This document shows positions 1 to 6,155 of a stretch of 6,458 bases of DNA, in pieces. Within the stretch, counting starts at the first letter, position 1, and each line of letters begins with the position of its first letter. The position numbers were made by a program, and so were the translations under genes. The stretch comes from Paracoccaceae bacterium (GTDB lineage: Bacteria > Pseudomonadota > Alphaproteobacteria > Rhodobacterales > Rhodobacteraceae): contig SKWJ01000126.1 in the NCBI GenBank assembly GCA_007128995.1, forward strand, positions 1 to 6,458, written 5' to 3'. The notes under the pieces are model-generated. The model saw nothing but the letters and a program-made list of their open reading frames with translations, was not told where the DNA came from and searched no databases.

Positions 1-751
1 CGCCCATCTCCTCGGCGCGCTCCAGCGACAGACGAAAGACCGGCCCCGAGATCGACAGCCCCGCCACTGCTGCGCCCTGCGCGTCGAAAATCGGCGCGGC
101 GATGCAGCGCATCCCCTCGGTGCGCTCTTCATTGTCGATGGCATATCCGCGCTGGCGGACAAGGACCAGATCATCTTCCAGACACCGGTATTCCGTCAGT
201 GATGCGGGGGTAAACCCCGGCAGTCCCCTATGTGCGATCGTCTGTCGCCGCACCGGATCATAATGGGCCAGCAAGGCCTTCCCGATGCCCGAAACATGCA
301 TCGGACTGCGCGTCCCCGGCGGGAAGAATGCTCGGATCGCCTCATGTGTTTCGACCTGCGTCAGAAACAGCACCTCGTCGCGGTCCTCGACCCCCAGATT
401 GGCTGTTTCGCCGCTTTCGCGCATCAGATTTTCCATGACACTGCGCGCGCGGTCCGCAAGTCTGGTGCGCCGCAAGAAGGCCGATCCCGTGCGAAATGCC
501 CCTGCACCAATATACCAGCGCTGAGCGTCCTGATCCAGTTCCACGAACCCATGTGTCTGAAAGGTGCACAAAACGCGATACACGGTGGCAGGGGCTTGCC
601 CGGAAGCATTTGCAAGCTCTGTCAGCGTGTGCCCAGTGCCTTGGGCAAGCACATTCAGTATCGATAAGGCGCGGTCCAGAGACTGGACCGTGTTCTGCTC
701 GGTTTTGTCGTGAAAGGCACGGGGTCTGCCACGCGATCTTGGTTCGGTCAT
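1..751 (-). CDS. bhcR: BhcR, IclR-family regulator of the beta-hydroxyaspartate cycle (C-terminus cut by window edge)
   Basis: Reading leftward from the ATG at 751 gives 250 codons with no stop before the window edge. IclR proteins usually have about 250-280 residues, so only a short C-terminal piece should be missing. Residues 21-82 form the winged helix-turn-helix: VQSLDRALSIL, then LTELANASGQAPATVYRVL (recognition helix about 53-63), then the wing ending in W79-Y80-I81-G82. Residues about 100-250 are the IclR effector domain, with GETANLGV, FFPPGTRSPMHVSGIGKALLA, an RGYAIDNEE segment and a GLSISGP segment typical of the family. A basic N-terminus with RGRPR (7-11) resembles a minor-groove hook. 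The start is supported by AAAAGGA upstream. The gene is divergent from bhcABCD. In Paracoccus denitrificans the equivalent regulator binds the bhc promoter region and responds to glyoxylate; that ligand is inferred here from context. Family assignment is firm and the specific name rests on synteny. Confidence 0.9.
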   Translation of the reverse strand, partial: MTEPRSRGRPRAFHDKTEQNTVQSLDRALSILNVLAQGTGHTLTELANASGQAPATVYRVLCTFQTHGFVELDQDAQRWYIGAGAFRTGSAFLRRTRLADRARSVMENLMRESGETANLGVEDRDEVLFLTQVETHEAIRAFFPPGTRSPMHVSGIGKALLAHYDPVRRQTIAHRGLPGFTPASLTEYRCLEDDLVLVRQRGYAIDNEERTEGMRCIAAPIFDAQGAAVAGLSISGPVFRLSLERAEEMG

Positions 752-761
752 CGGATTTCTG

Positions 762-768
762 TCCTTTT
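762..768 (-). promoter_or_regulatory. Ribosome binding site of bhcR
   Basis: AAAAGGA on the minus strand, ten bases before the bhcR ATG at 751. It supports that start. It also forms the right arm, in transcript orientation, of a 6-bp inverted repeat, so it could be partly masked in the mRNA. Confidence 0.6.
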
Positions 769-777
769 GGAAAAAGG
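763..777. repeat. 6-bp inverted repeat with 3-nt centre at the bhcR leader
   Basis: CCTTTT (763-768) and AAAAGG (772-777) are perfect reverse complements around GGA. In DNA this is a possible regulator half-site pair. In the bhcR transcript it would be a small hairpin whose 3' arm is the bhcR Shine-Dalgarno sequence. Confidence 0.5.
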
Positions 778-808
778 CTTTCACCCTCTGAAAAATATAA
801 AACACAGT

Positions 809-819
809 CAATTCAATTG
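809..819. repeat. Perfect 11-bp palindrome CAATT-C-AATTG
   Basis: CAATT at 809-813 and AATTG at 815-819 are perfect reverse complements around a single C. It lies near the middle of the divergent gap, 57 bases from the bhcR start and 99 bases from the bhcA start, a sensible place for a shared operator. A short AT-rich palindrome can also arise by chance in such sequence. Confidence 0.45.
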
Positions 820-828
820 GTAGCTATA

Positions 829-848
829 TTTTTTCGTATTGTAAAAAA
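829..848. repeat. T6/A6 inverted repeat with 8-nt centre
   Basis: Six T (829-834) face a run of A (843-849) around CGTATTGT, giving a 20-bp imperfect dyad; TGT (840-842) and ACA (849-851) also flank the A-run symmetrically. This could be a regulator site or a bent A-tract upstream element of the bhcA promoter. It has low complexity, so the symmetry alone is weak evidence. Confidence 0.35.
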
Positions 849-903
849 ACATTTCAAAAAAATTGCACGCAAAGATCACTTCTGCCAATCATGCTGCATC
901 ATG

Positions 904-910
904 GGAGGAG
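904..910 (+). promoter_or_regulatory. Ribosome binding site of bhcA
   Basis: GGAGGAG lies eight bases before the ATG at 919. An in-frame ATG at 901 would put this strong site inside the coding region, and the in-frame ATG at 925 is too far downstream for ideal spacing, so this site decides for 919. Confidence 0.85.
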
Positions 911-918
911 ATAGCCCG

Positions 919-2109
919 ATGTCGATGCAGAACCCTGTTTTCATTCCTGGCCCGACCAACATTCCGGAAGAGATTCGCAAAGCCTGTGATGTTCCGACAC
1001 TGGATCACAGGTCCCCCCGGTTCGCGCAGATGTTCAAACCCGCGCTGGCAGGTGTTCGGCGCGTCCTGAACATGGAAGCGGGCGAGGTGATCATCCTGCC
1101 TGCGACCGGGACCGGCGGTTGGGAGGCAGCGATCACGAACACCCTCTCTCCGGGGGACCGGATCCTTGCGCCACGCTATGGCATGTTCAGTCATCGCTGG
1201 ATTGATATGTGTCAGCGTCACAGATTGGATGTGCAGGTGCTGGATGTCCCTTGGGGGCAGGGCGCCCCACTTGCCAAGATCGAGGCCGCGTTGCGCCGTG
1301 ACGGCGACCATTCGATACAGGCTGTCCTCGTAACGCATAACGAAACCGCGACTGGCGTGCGCTCGGATATCGCGGCTGTTCGGCGCGCCCTCGATGCTGC
1401 GGCACACCCGGCACTCCTGTTCGTGGATGGTGTCTCATCCATCGGGTCCATGCCGTTTGATATGACCGGATGGGGTGTAGATATTGCTGTGGCGGGGTCG
1501 CAAAAAGGCTTCATGTTGCCAGCGGGCTTGGCCATCCTCGGCGTATCCCCCAAGGCGCTTGCCGCGATGGAGCGCGCGAAACTCCCGCGGACATTCTTCG
1601 ATTTCAAAGACATGCTGGCTGCCTATGCGGCTGGTGGCTATCCCTATACACCTGCTGTCGGCCTGATTTCCGGTTTGGCGCGTTCGGTAGAGATGCTGGA
1701 AGAGGAAGGGCTTGAGGCAGTCTATGCGCGTCATCACCGACTGGCCGAAGCGACTCGTCAGGCAGTTGCGGCCTGGAACATGCGGCCTTGTGCCGTCAAC
1801 CGCGACCTTTATTCCGATACCGTGACTGCGGTTGTCGTGCCCGAAGGGTGCGACGGCACAGAATTGGTGCGACTTGCAGCGTCGAAATATGGTGTCGCCT
1901 TTGGCGTCGGGTTGGGAGAACTTGCCGGTAAGGTGTTTCGCATCGGTCATCTGGGAATGTTGACGGATGTGATGCTGCTGTCGGGGCTTGCCACGGCTGA
2001 GATGTGCATGGCCGACCTTGGCTGGAAGATCCGGCTTGGGTCAGGCGTCGCGGCTGCGCAGGAATATCTGCGCCAGACCCAAAGCGAACGGCTTGCCACC
2101 GCTGCGTGA
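919..2109 (+). CDS. bhcA: BhcA, aspartate-glyoxylate aminotransferase
   Basis: 396 residues, a class V (fold type I) PLP aminotransferase related to serine-glyoxylate and alanine-glyoxylate aminotransferases, and full length for that family. It opens with FIPGPTNIPEEIR, the usual N-terminal signature. PATGTGGWE (61-69) forms the phosphate-binding turn, THNETATGV (139-147) contacts the cofactor, D170 in FVDGVSSIG faces the pyridine nitrogen, K196 in GSQKGFMLP is the Schiff-base lysine, and R341 in FRIGHLG should hold the substrate carboxylate. Family and operon context give the reaction: L-aspartate plus glyoxylate to oxaloacetate plus glycine, releasing the cycle product and resupplying glycine to BhcC. 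It acts in the cytoplasm. It is first gene of the plus-strand operon, with a 54-base gap to bhcB. On sequence alone a serine-glyoxylate aminotransferase would be possible; the bhcB-C-D neighbours settle the call. Confidence 0.94.
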   Translation: MSMQNPVFIPGPTNIPEEIRKACDVPTLDHRSPRFAQMFKPALAGVRRVLNMEAGEVIILPATGTGGWEAAITNTLSPGDRILAPRYGMFSHRWIDMCQRHRLDVQVLDVPWGQGAPLAKIEAALRRDGDHSIQAVLVTHNETATGVRSDIAAVRRALDAAAHPALLFVDGVSSIGSMPFDMTGWGVDIAVAGSQKGFMLPAGLAILGVSPKALAAMERAKLPRTFFDFKDMLAAYAAGGYPYTPAVGLISGLARSVEMLEEEGLEAVYARHHRLAEATRQAVAAWNMRPCAVNRDLYSDTVTAVVVPEGCDGTELVRLAASKYGVAFGVGLGELAGKVFRIGHLGMLTDVMLLSGLATAEMCMADLGWKIRLGSGVAAAQEYLRQTQSERLATAA

Positions 2110-2151
2110 ACGGTGCGCCCCGTAGCGCCGGGTTTCCCCATAAAGAGAACC

Positions 2152-2158
2152 AAGGAGG
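2152..2158 (+). promoter_or_regulatory. Ribosome binding site of bhcB
   Basis: AAGGAGG ends five bases before the ATG at 2164. An in-frame ATG at 2113 would add 17 residues that do not resemble the family N-terminus and would include this site, so 2164 is preferred. Confidence 0.85.
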
Positions 2159-2163
2159 GAGCG

Positions 2164-3135
2164 ATGAAAGATCACAACGGACTGGCGGTTCCGACCTATG
2201 ACGACGTTCTCGTGGCCCATAGTCGGATCGCACCCCATATTCACCGAACGCCGATTCTGACATCAGACTATCTGAATGCGCTGAGCGGGGCTGATCTGCA
2301 GTTCAAATGCGAGAATTTCCAGAAAGCAGGTGCGTTCAAAGTGCGCGGTGCTTCAAATGCTGTGTTTGGACTGCCAGATGATCTGGCGCAAAAGGGGGTG
2401 GCAACGCATTCCAGCGGCAATCATGCACTGTCTCTAAGCTATGCTGCGGGCCGCCGGGGTATTCCCTGTCATGTCGTAATGCCCAGAACCGCACCTGCGG
2501 CCAAGAAGGACGCAGTGCGCGGCTATGGCGGGATCATCACGGAATGCGAACCCTCGACCTCATCCCGCGAGGCGGTGTTTGCACAGGTCGAGGCCCAGAC
2601 CGGGGCTGAATTCGTTCACCCTTACAACGACCCGCGCGTTATTGCGGGCCAGGCGACCTGCTCGAAAGAACTGCTCGAGCAGGTCGAGGGGCTGGACGCG
2701 GTCATTGCGCCGATTGGCGGGGGTGGCATGGTGTCCGGGACTTGTCTGACCTTGTCGACCATCGCGCCACATATAGAGATCTATGCCGCCGAGCCAGAGC
2801 AGGCGGATGATGCGTATCGCAGTTTCAAGGCAGGTCATATCATTGCAGATGACGCGCCGAACACTGTCGCCGATGGATTGAAAGTGCCGCTGAAGGACCT
2901 GACATGGCACTTCGTCTCCAACAATGTGACCGATATCCTGACAGCGTCCGAGCAAGAGATCATCGATGCGATGAAGCTCACATGGCAGCGCATGAAAATC
3001 GTGATCGAGCCGAGTTGTGCCGTGCCACTGGCAACGATCCTGAAGAACCGCGATCGCTTTGCCGGCAAAAGGGTTGGTGTCATCATCACCGGCGGCAATG
3101 TTGATCTTGACACACTGCCTTGGGTAAAAGGCTGA
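2164..3135 (+). CDS. bhcB: BhcB, beta-hydroxyaspartate dehydratase
   Basis: 323 residues, a fold type II PLP enzyme of the serine/threonine dehydratase and serine racemase group, normal length with no C-terminal ACT domain. K59 in KAGAFKVRGA is the Schiff-base lysine. HSSGNH (82-87) supplies the asparagine loop and S84, the residue that acts as the re-face acid/base in serine racemase. GGGGM (185-189) binds the phosphate, and TGGN (309-312) lies by the pyridine nitrogen. E210, A214 and D216 match the divalent-metal site of serine racemase, so Mg or Mn dependence is likely. In the BHAC the enzyme removes water from (2R,3S)-beta-hydroxyaspartate to give iminosuccinate, which BhcD takes before it hydrolyses. 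Its stop lies 12 bases before bhcC. Alone it could be annotated threonine dehydratase or hydroxyaspartate ammonia-lyase; context makes BhcB the better name. Confidence 0.93.
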   Translation: MKDHNGLAVPTYDDVLVAHSRIAPHIHRTPILTSDYLNALSGADLQFKCENFQKAGAFKVRGASNAVFGLPDDLAQKGVATHSSGNHALSLSYAAGRRGIPCHVVMPRTAPAAKKDAVRGYGGIITECEPSTSSREAVFAQVEAQTGAEFVHPYNDPRVIAGQATCSKELLEQVEGLDAVIAPIGGGGMVSGTCLTLSTIAPHIEIYAAEPEQADDAYRSFKAGHIIADDAPNTVADGLKVPLKDLTWHFVSNNVTDILTASEQEIIDAMKLTWQRMKIVIEPSCAVPLATILKNRDRFAGKRVGVIITGGNVDLDTLPWVKG

Positions 3136-3141
3136 GGAGGG
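3135..3141 (+). promoter_or_regulatory. Ribosome binding site of bhcC, overlapping the bhcB stop
   Basis: AGGAGGG begins on the last base of the bhcB TGA and ends six bases before the bhcC ATG at 3148. This close arrangement suggests that ribosomes finishing bhcB assist initiation on bhcC. Confidence 0.8.
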
Positions 3142-3147
3142 AAGAAA

Positions 3148-4311
3148 ATGAATGCACCCGTGAATTTTGACCAGCTTGAAGTCGGCTATGATGTCCCTGC
3201 TCTACCCGGGATGGACGCAGCCGATATCCAGACGCCCTGCCTGATCCTTGATCTGGATGCGTTGGAACGGAATATCCGCAAGATGGGGGATTATGCGCGC
3301 GCGCATGGCATGCGCCACCGTGTGCACGGAAAGATGCACAAATCGGTTGATGTCGCAAAATTGCAAGAAAACCTTGGCGGGGCTTGTGGTGTCTGCTGTC
3401 AGAAAGTCAGTGAAGCAGAGGTCTTTGCGCGCGGCGGGATGAAGGACGTTCTCGTTTCGAATCAGGTGCGTGACCCCGCAAAGATCGACCGGCTTGCCCG
3501 CATTCCGAAATTGGGCGCGCGGGCGATCTGCTGTGTCGATGATCTGGCGAATGTTGCAGATCTGTCAGGCGCTGCGCAACGACATGGCACGCAGATCGAG
3601 TGTCTGGTCGAGATCGATTGTGGCGCCGGGCGCTGTGGGGTGACGACAACCGCCGCAGTGGTCGAGATTGCAAAGGCGATTGATGCTGCACCGGGGCTGA
3701 AATTCGCCGGCATCCAGGCCTATCAGGGTGCGATGCAGCACATGGACAGCTATGAGGACCGCAAGGCCAAGATCGACATCGCCGTGGCGATGGTGAAAGA
3801 CGCCGTCGATACGCTGAAGGCCGAGGGGATTGCGTGCGATATCGTCGGTGGCGGTGGCACGGGCAGCTACTATTTCGAAAGCACATCCGGGGTCTATAAC
3901 GAGTTGCAATGCGGCTCCTACGCCTTCATGGACGCTGATTACGGGCGCATCCTCGACAAGGACGGGAAACGGATCGATCAGGGCGAATGGGAAAATGCGC
4001 TCTTTATTCTGACAAGCGTCATGAGCCGAGCAAAACCCGGAAAAGCCATTGTCGATGCCGGGCTGAAGGCGCAGTCTGTTGATAGTGGACTGCCGGTGAT
4101 CTTCGGGCGCGACGATGTCAGATATGTCAAATGCTCGGACGAGCATGGTGTTGTCGAAGACCCAGGCAATATTCTGAGCGTAAACGAAAAACTGCGGCTG
4201 GTGCCGGGCCATTGTGACCCGACTTGCAATGTACATGACTGGTATGTGGGCGTTCGGGACGGCAAGGTCGAAACGCTCTGGCCGGTGTCAGCGCGCGGCA
4301 AGGCTTATTGA
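3148..4311 (+). CDS. bhcC: BhcC, beta-hydroxyaspartate aldolase
   Basis: 387 residues, a fold type III PLP enzyme of the D-threonine aldolase / DSD1-type D-serine dehydratase family: an alanine-racemase-like TIM barrel followed by a C-terminal beta domain. TPCLILDLDALERNI (29-43) is the family opening. K62 in VHGKMHKS is the expected Schiff-base lysine. GGGGTGSYY (234-242) binds the cofactor phosphate. PGHCDP (353-358) gives H355 and D357, the paired metal ligands of D-threonine aldolases. The enzyme joins glycine and glyoxylate to (2R,3S)-beta-hydroxyaspartate, the committing carbon-carbon step. It has 14 cysteines, high for a cytoplasmic enzyme of this size. It sits 12 bases after bhcB and 55 before bhcD. 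Without its neighbours it would be called D-threonine aldolase or D-serine deaminase; the operon decides the name. Confidence 0.93.
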   Translation: MNAPVNFDQLEVGYDVPALPGMDAADIQTPCLILDLDALERNIRKMGDYARAHGMRHRVHGKMHKSVDVAKLQENLGGACGVCCQKVSEAEVFARGGMKDVLVSNQVRDPAKIDRLARIPKLGARAICCVDDLANVADLSGAAQRHGTQIECLVEIDCGAGRCGVTTTAAVVEIAKAIDAAPGLKFAGIQAYQGAMQHMDSYEDRKAKIDIAVAMVKDAVDTLKAEGIACDIVGGGGTGSYYFESTSGVYNELQCGSYAFMDADYGRILDKDGKRIDQGEWENALFILTSVMSRAKPGKAIVDAGLKAQSVDSGLPVIFGRDDVRYVKCSDEHGVVEDPGNILSVNEKLRLVPGHCDPTCNVHDWYVGVRDGKVETLWPVSARGKAY

Positions 4312-4353
4312 GCCTTTGACACCGCGTCTCGGGCGTCTGAGCACGAAAACATG

Positions 4354-4358
4354 AAGGA
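4354..4358 (+). promoter_or_regulatory. Ribosome binding site of bhcD
   Basis: AAGGA, eight bases before the ATG at 4367. It is weaker than the sites of bhcA, bhcB and bhcC, which may mean less BhcD per transcript. The ATG at 4351 is out of frame. Confidence 0.65.
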
Positions 4359-4366
4359 ACACAGCC

Positions 4367-5329
4367 ATGTGGATCGTCCCTGAATCCGCCATCGCAGATT
4401 TGTTGGATGAAGCGTCAGCTTTCGCCGCGATCGAGGGCTGTTTCGCCGCCATGGCGCGGCGGGACGCATATAACTTCCCGGTGGTCCGCGAGGCCCTGGG
4501 CGCTGGGCGGCAATACGGTTTCAAATCAGGACTGGACCGCGTGAATGCCATTCTGGGCGTCAAGGCTGGCGGCTACTTCCCGGGCAATACTGACAGGGGT
4601 ATCCCGAACCACCAAAGCACGGTCTACCTGTTCGACCCAGACAGCGGCAAGCCTGTGGCCATGGTTGGCGGAAACCTGCTGACCGCGCTTCGGACAGCGG
4701 CAGCCTCTGCCATTTCGATCAGATATCTCGCACGTGCAGACGCAAAGGTTCTGGGCATGGTCGGTGCTGGTCATCAGAGCCTGTTTCAGCTGCGCGCAGC
4801 CGTCCGGCAGCGTCAGTTTGAGCGGGTCGTGGGGTGGAACCTGCATCCGGAAATGTTGCCCAGACTGGCGGATGAAGCTGCAGCGCTTGGCCTTCCATTC
4901 GAGGCAGTCAGTCTTGAAGACCTGGGCGCTCAGGCAGATGTCATCATCACCATCACCTCCAGTTTCGATCCGATCCTGATGGCGTCCCACATCCGGGCCG
5001 GGACACATCTGGCCTGCATGGGGACGGATACCAAAGGCAAGCAGGAAGTCGAGGCTGCGCTGCTTTCGCGCGCGAGAGTTTTCACGGATGAGGTCGCTCA
5101 ATCCGTGTCGATCGGTGAGGCGCAGCACGCAGTCGCTGCGGAGCTTATTTCGCCGTCAGACATTATTGAGATCGGACGCGTCATCACCGGGGAGCATCCG
5201 GGGCGATCCTCTGAGACCGAGATCACACTCTTCGATGGCACTGGTGTCGGTTTGCAGGATCTGGCTGTAGCGGCACGCGCAGTGTCACTTGGCATTGAAC
5301 GCGGGGTAGCGCAGGAGGTGACGTTCTAA
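4367..5329 (+). CDS. bhcD: BhcD, iminosuccinate reductase (ornithine cyclodeaminase / mu-crystallin family)
   Basis: 320 residues, the usual length of the ornithine cyclodeaminase/mu-crystallin family. The N-terminal substrate and dimer region carries K66 in LGVKAGGYFPGN, followed by VYLFDPDSGKPVAMVGG and R109 in LLTALRTAAASA, residues that hold carboxylate substrates in the family. The nucleotide-binding Rossmann domain has GMVGAGHQS (130-138). FDGTGVGLQDLA (289-300) is the characteristic C-terminal motif. In the BHAC this protein reduces iminosuccinate with NADH to L-aspartate, which returns to BhcA. The residue at the end of the second Rossmann strand is N158 (GWNLHP), not an acidic residue, so cofactor preference is not obvious from sequence. 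It is last gene of the operon, and the gene after it is convergent. Paralogues include ornithine cyclodeaminase, alanine dehydrogenase and ketimine reductases; the role is taken from context. Confidence 0.92.
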   Translation: MWIVPESAIADLLDEASAFAAIEGCFAAMARRDAYNFPVVREALGAGRQYGFKSGLDRVNAILGVKAGGYFPGNTDRGIPNHQSTVYLFDPDSGKPVAMVGGNLLTALRTAAASAISIRYLARADAKVLGMVGAGHQSLFQLRAAVRQRQFERVVGWNLHPEMLPRLADEAAALGLPFEAVSLEDLGAQADVIITITSSFDPILMASHIRAGTHLACMGTDTKGKQEVEAALLSRARVFTDEVAQSVSIGEAQHAVAAELISPSDIIEIGRVITGEHPGRSSETEITLFDGTGVGLQDLAVAARAVSLGIERGVAQEVTF

Positions 5330-5343
5330 GTTACGTCCCTTCC
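5314..5343. terminator. Possible shared hairpin between convergent bhcD and the anti-sigma gene
   Basis: GACGT (5320-5324) and ACGTC (5333-5337) pair perfectly around an 8-base loop holding the bhcD stop codon. After one mismatch (5319/5338) the stem continues 5314-5318 with 5339-5343, including one G-T pair. It sits where a two-way terminator would be expected. There is no T-run on either side, so it is not a classical intrinsic terminator and may only be a mRNA 3' end structure. Confidence 0.35.
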
Positions 5344-5351
5344 CGCACGAC

Positions 5352-6155
5352 TCAGTCAAGCACCGCAGCAGCGAGGGAGGTCATCATTCCGGAATCCGCC
5401 TTGGCGACAATGGTATAATACATTCCACGCTCGCTCCAGTATGCGACATTGTCATTTGCCATCTTGACGATGCGCAGGGGCTGTACCGGGTCGCTTTCTG
5501 TTTGCGGCGTCATGGACACTGTGACTTGATCGTCTGCTGCATTTCTCAAGTAAAAGACCGCCATCGGCGCACCGTTCTCCGTCACCAGTCGCGCAGTCTC
5601 AACCTGATAGCCCAGACGTTCCAGTTTTGGACTTGTGATCTTGTACTGCATCCGATCCGACATCCAGTCCAGGGCCGCCTCGATCTCATCGGCGCTGAAC
5701 TCTGCACTGACCTTTTGCGCATACGAATAGGCGTAATGTCCCGAGATTGCAGCTTCGACGAATATAGGGTGCTGCGATGATGTGAACGCGCGCTCGCTGT
5801 TAAAATAGCCGTTGGCACCCCAACCCGCAGCAAAGATAACCGCACTGGCGGCAATCTGGCGCAGACTTGGTTGCAAAAGCCACGCCCGCCTTTGCCGTGC
5901 CTTCAGCTTGGTGGCCAGTTCCTTCTCAAGTGCGGCGGTGCGCAGGTTCAATGGAAGGTCGTCTGCCTGAAGGGCGGCCTGGCGGATCATTTCGTCGTCA
6001 TGACGCCATTGTGCAACCGCATCGCGCGCGGCCACATCGCCGGCCAGACGTGCTTCGATCTCGGCCATCTTCTCAGGCGGCAATCTGTCATCAACATATG
6101 CCAGGAGGTCGGGGTCCAAATCGAACGAGTCAGTGTTTTGCTGCGGGTCTTTCAT
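5352..6155 (-). CDS. Membrane-anchored anti-sigma factor (RsiW-like layout), partner of the upstream ECF sigma factor
   Basis: 267 residues. Residues about 14-58 (DPDLLAYVDDRLPPEKMAEI onward to RHDDEMIR) look like a short helical anti-sigma domain that would hold the sigma factor at the membrane. The usual zinc motif HxxxCxxC is absent; the whole protein has no cysteine. A basic stretch (KLKARQRR, 83-90) precedes one likely membrane helix at about 100-118 (IAASAVIFAAGWGANGYF), giving a cytoplasmic N-terminus and a periplasmic C-terminal domain of about 150 residues. That domain contains LGYQVETARLV and APMAVFYLR (181-204) and a late VAYWSERGMYYTIVA segment, patterns I associate with periplasmic parts of proteobacterial ECF anti-sigma factors. 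The start has GGAG eight bases upstream and overlaps the sigma stop as ATGA. Function is inferred from domain layout and pairing; the signal sensed is unknown. Confidence 0.8.
   Translation of the reverse strand: MKDPQQNTDSFDLDPDLLAYVDDRLPPEKMAEIEARLAGDVAARDAVAQWRHDDEMIRQAALQADDLPLNLRTAALEKELATKLKARQRRAWLLQPSLRQIAASAVIFAAGWGANGYFNSERAFTSSQHPIFVEAAISGHYAYSYAQKVSAEFSADEIEAALDWMSDRMQYKITSPKLERLGYQVETARLVTENGAPMAVFYLRNAADDQVTVSMTPQTESDPVQPLRIVKMANDNVAYWSERGMYYTIVAKADSGMMTSLAAAVLD

Larger units (their letters stand above)
752..918. promoter_or_regulatory. Divergent bhcR-bhcA control region, A+T-rich
   Basis: This 167-bp gap between the divergent starts must hold the promoters of bhcR and of the bhcABCD operon. 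Positions 791-860 are about 80 percent A+T (56 of 70 by count), sharply unlike the GC-rich genes on each side. It contains A/T runs at 771-775, 791-795, 829-834, 843-849 and 856-862, and inverted repeats at 763-777, 809-819 and 829-848. IclR regulators commonly bind short pseudo-palindromes in such divergent gaps, so one or more of these is a candidate BhcR operator (inference). I could not find a convincing -35/-10 pair with normal spacing in either direction; TTGGTA at 817-822 followed by TTGTAA at 839-844 is the best plus-strand candidate and is weak. Confidence 0.75.

Noticed and set aside
891..914. Seven-codon reading frame (M-L-H-H-G-R-R) ending just before bhcA, a possible leader peptide
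   Set aside because: It has no ribosome binding site upstream and overlaps the bhcA Shine-Dalgarno; no run of regulatory codons and no attenuator hairpin.
496..918. In-frame extension of bhcA upstream to an ATG at 496
   Set aside because: The extra 141 residues run antisense through bhcR and the A+T-rich promoter and do not resemble aminotransferases; GGAGGAG at 904-910 and the FIPGPTN opening fix the start at 919.
889..1950. Several minus-strand open frames of 131-172 residues opposite bhcA
   Set aside because: They are shadows of the conserved bhcA frame in GC-rich DNA, without ribosome sites or family motifs.
2119..2132. CCCG/CGGG hairpin between bhcA and bhcB, considered as terminator or processing site
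   Set aside because: Only a 4-bp stem followed by three T; too weak to call, and the operon is expected to be read through.
3407..3886. 159-residue minus-strand open frame inside bhcC
   Set aside because: It is a composition shadow, rich in Arg, Ser and Pro, opposite an intact conserved enzyme with all motifs in the plus frame.
4312..4366. Possible separate promoter for bhcD in the 55-base gap
   Set aside because: No -35/-10 pair or strong dyad seen; a gap of this length is ordinary within an operon.
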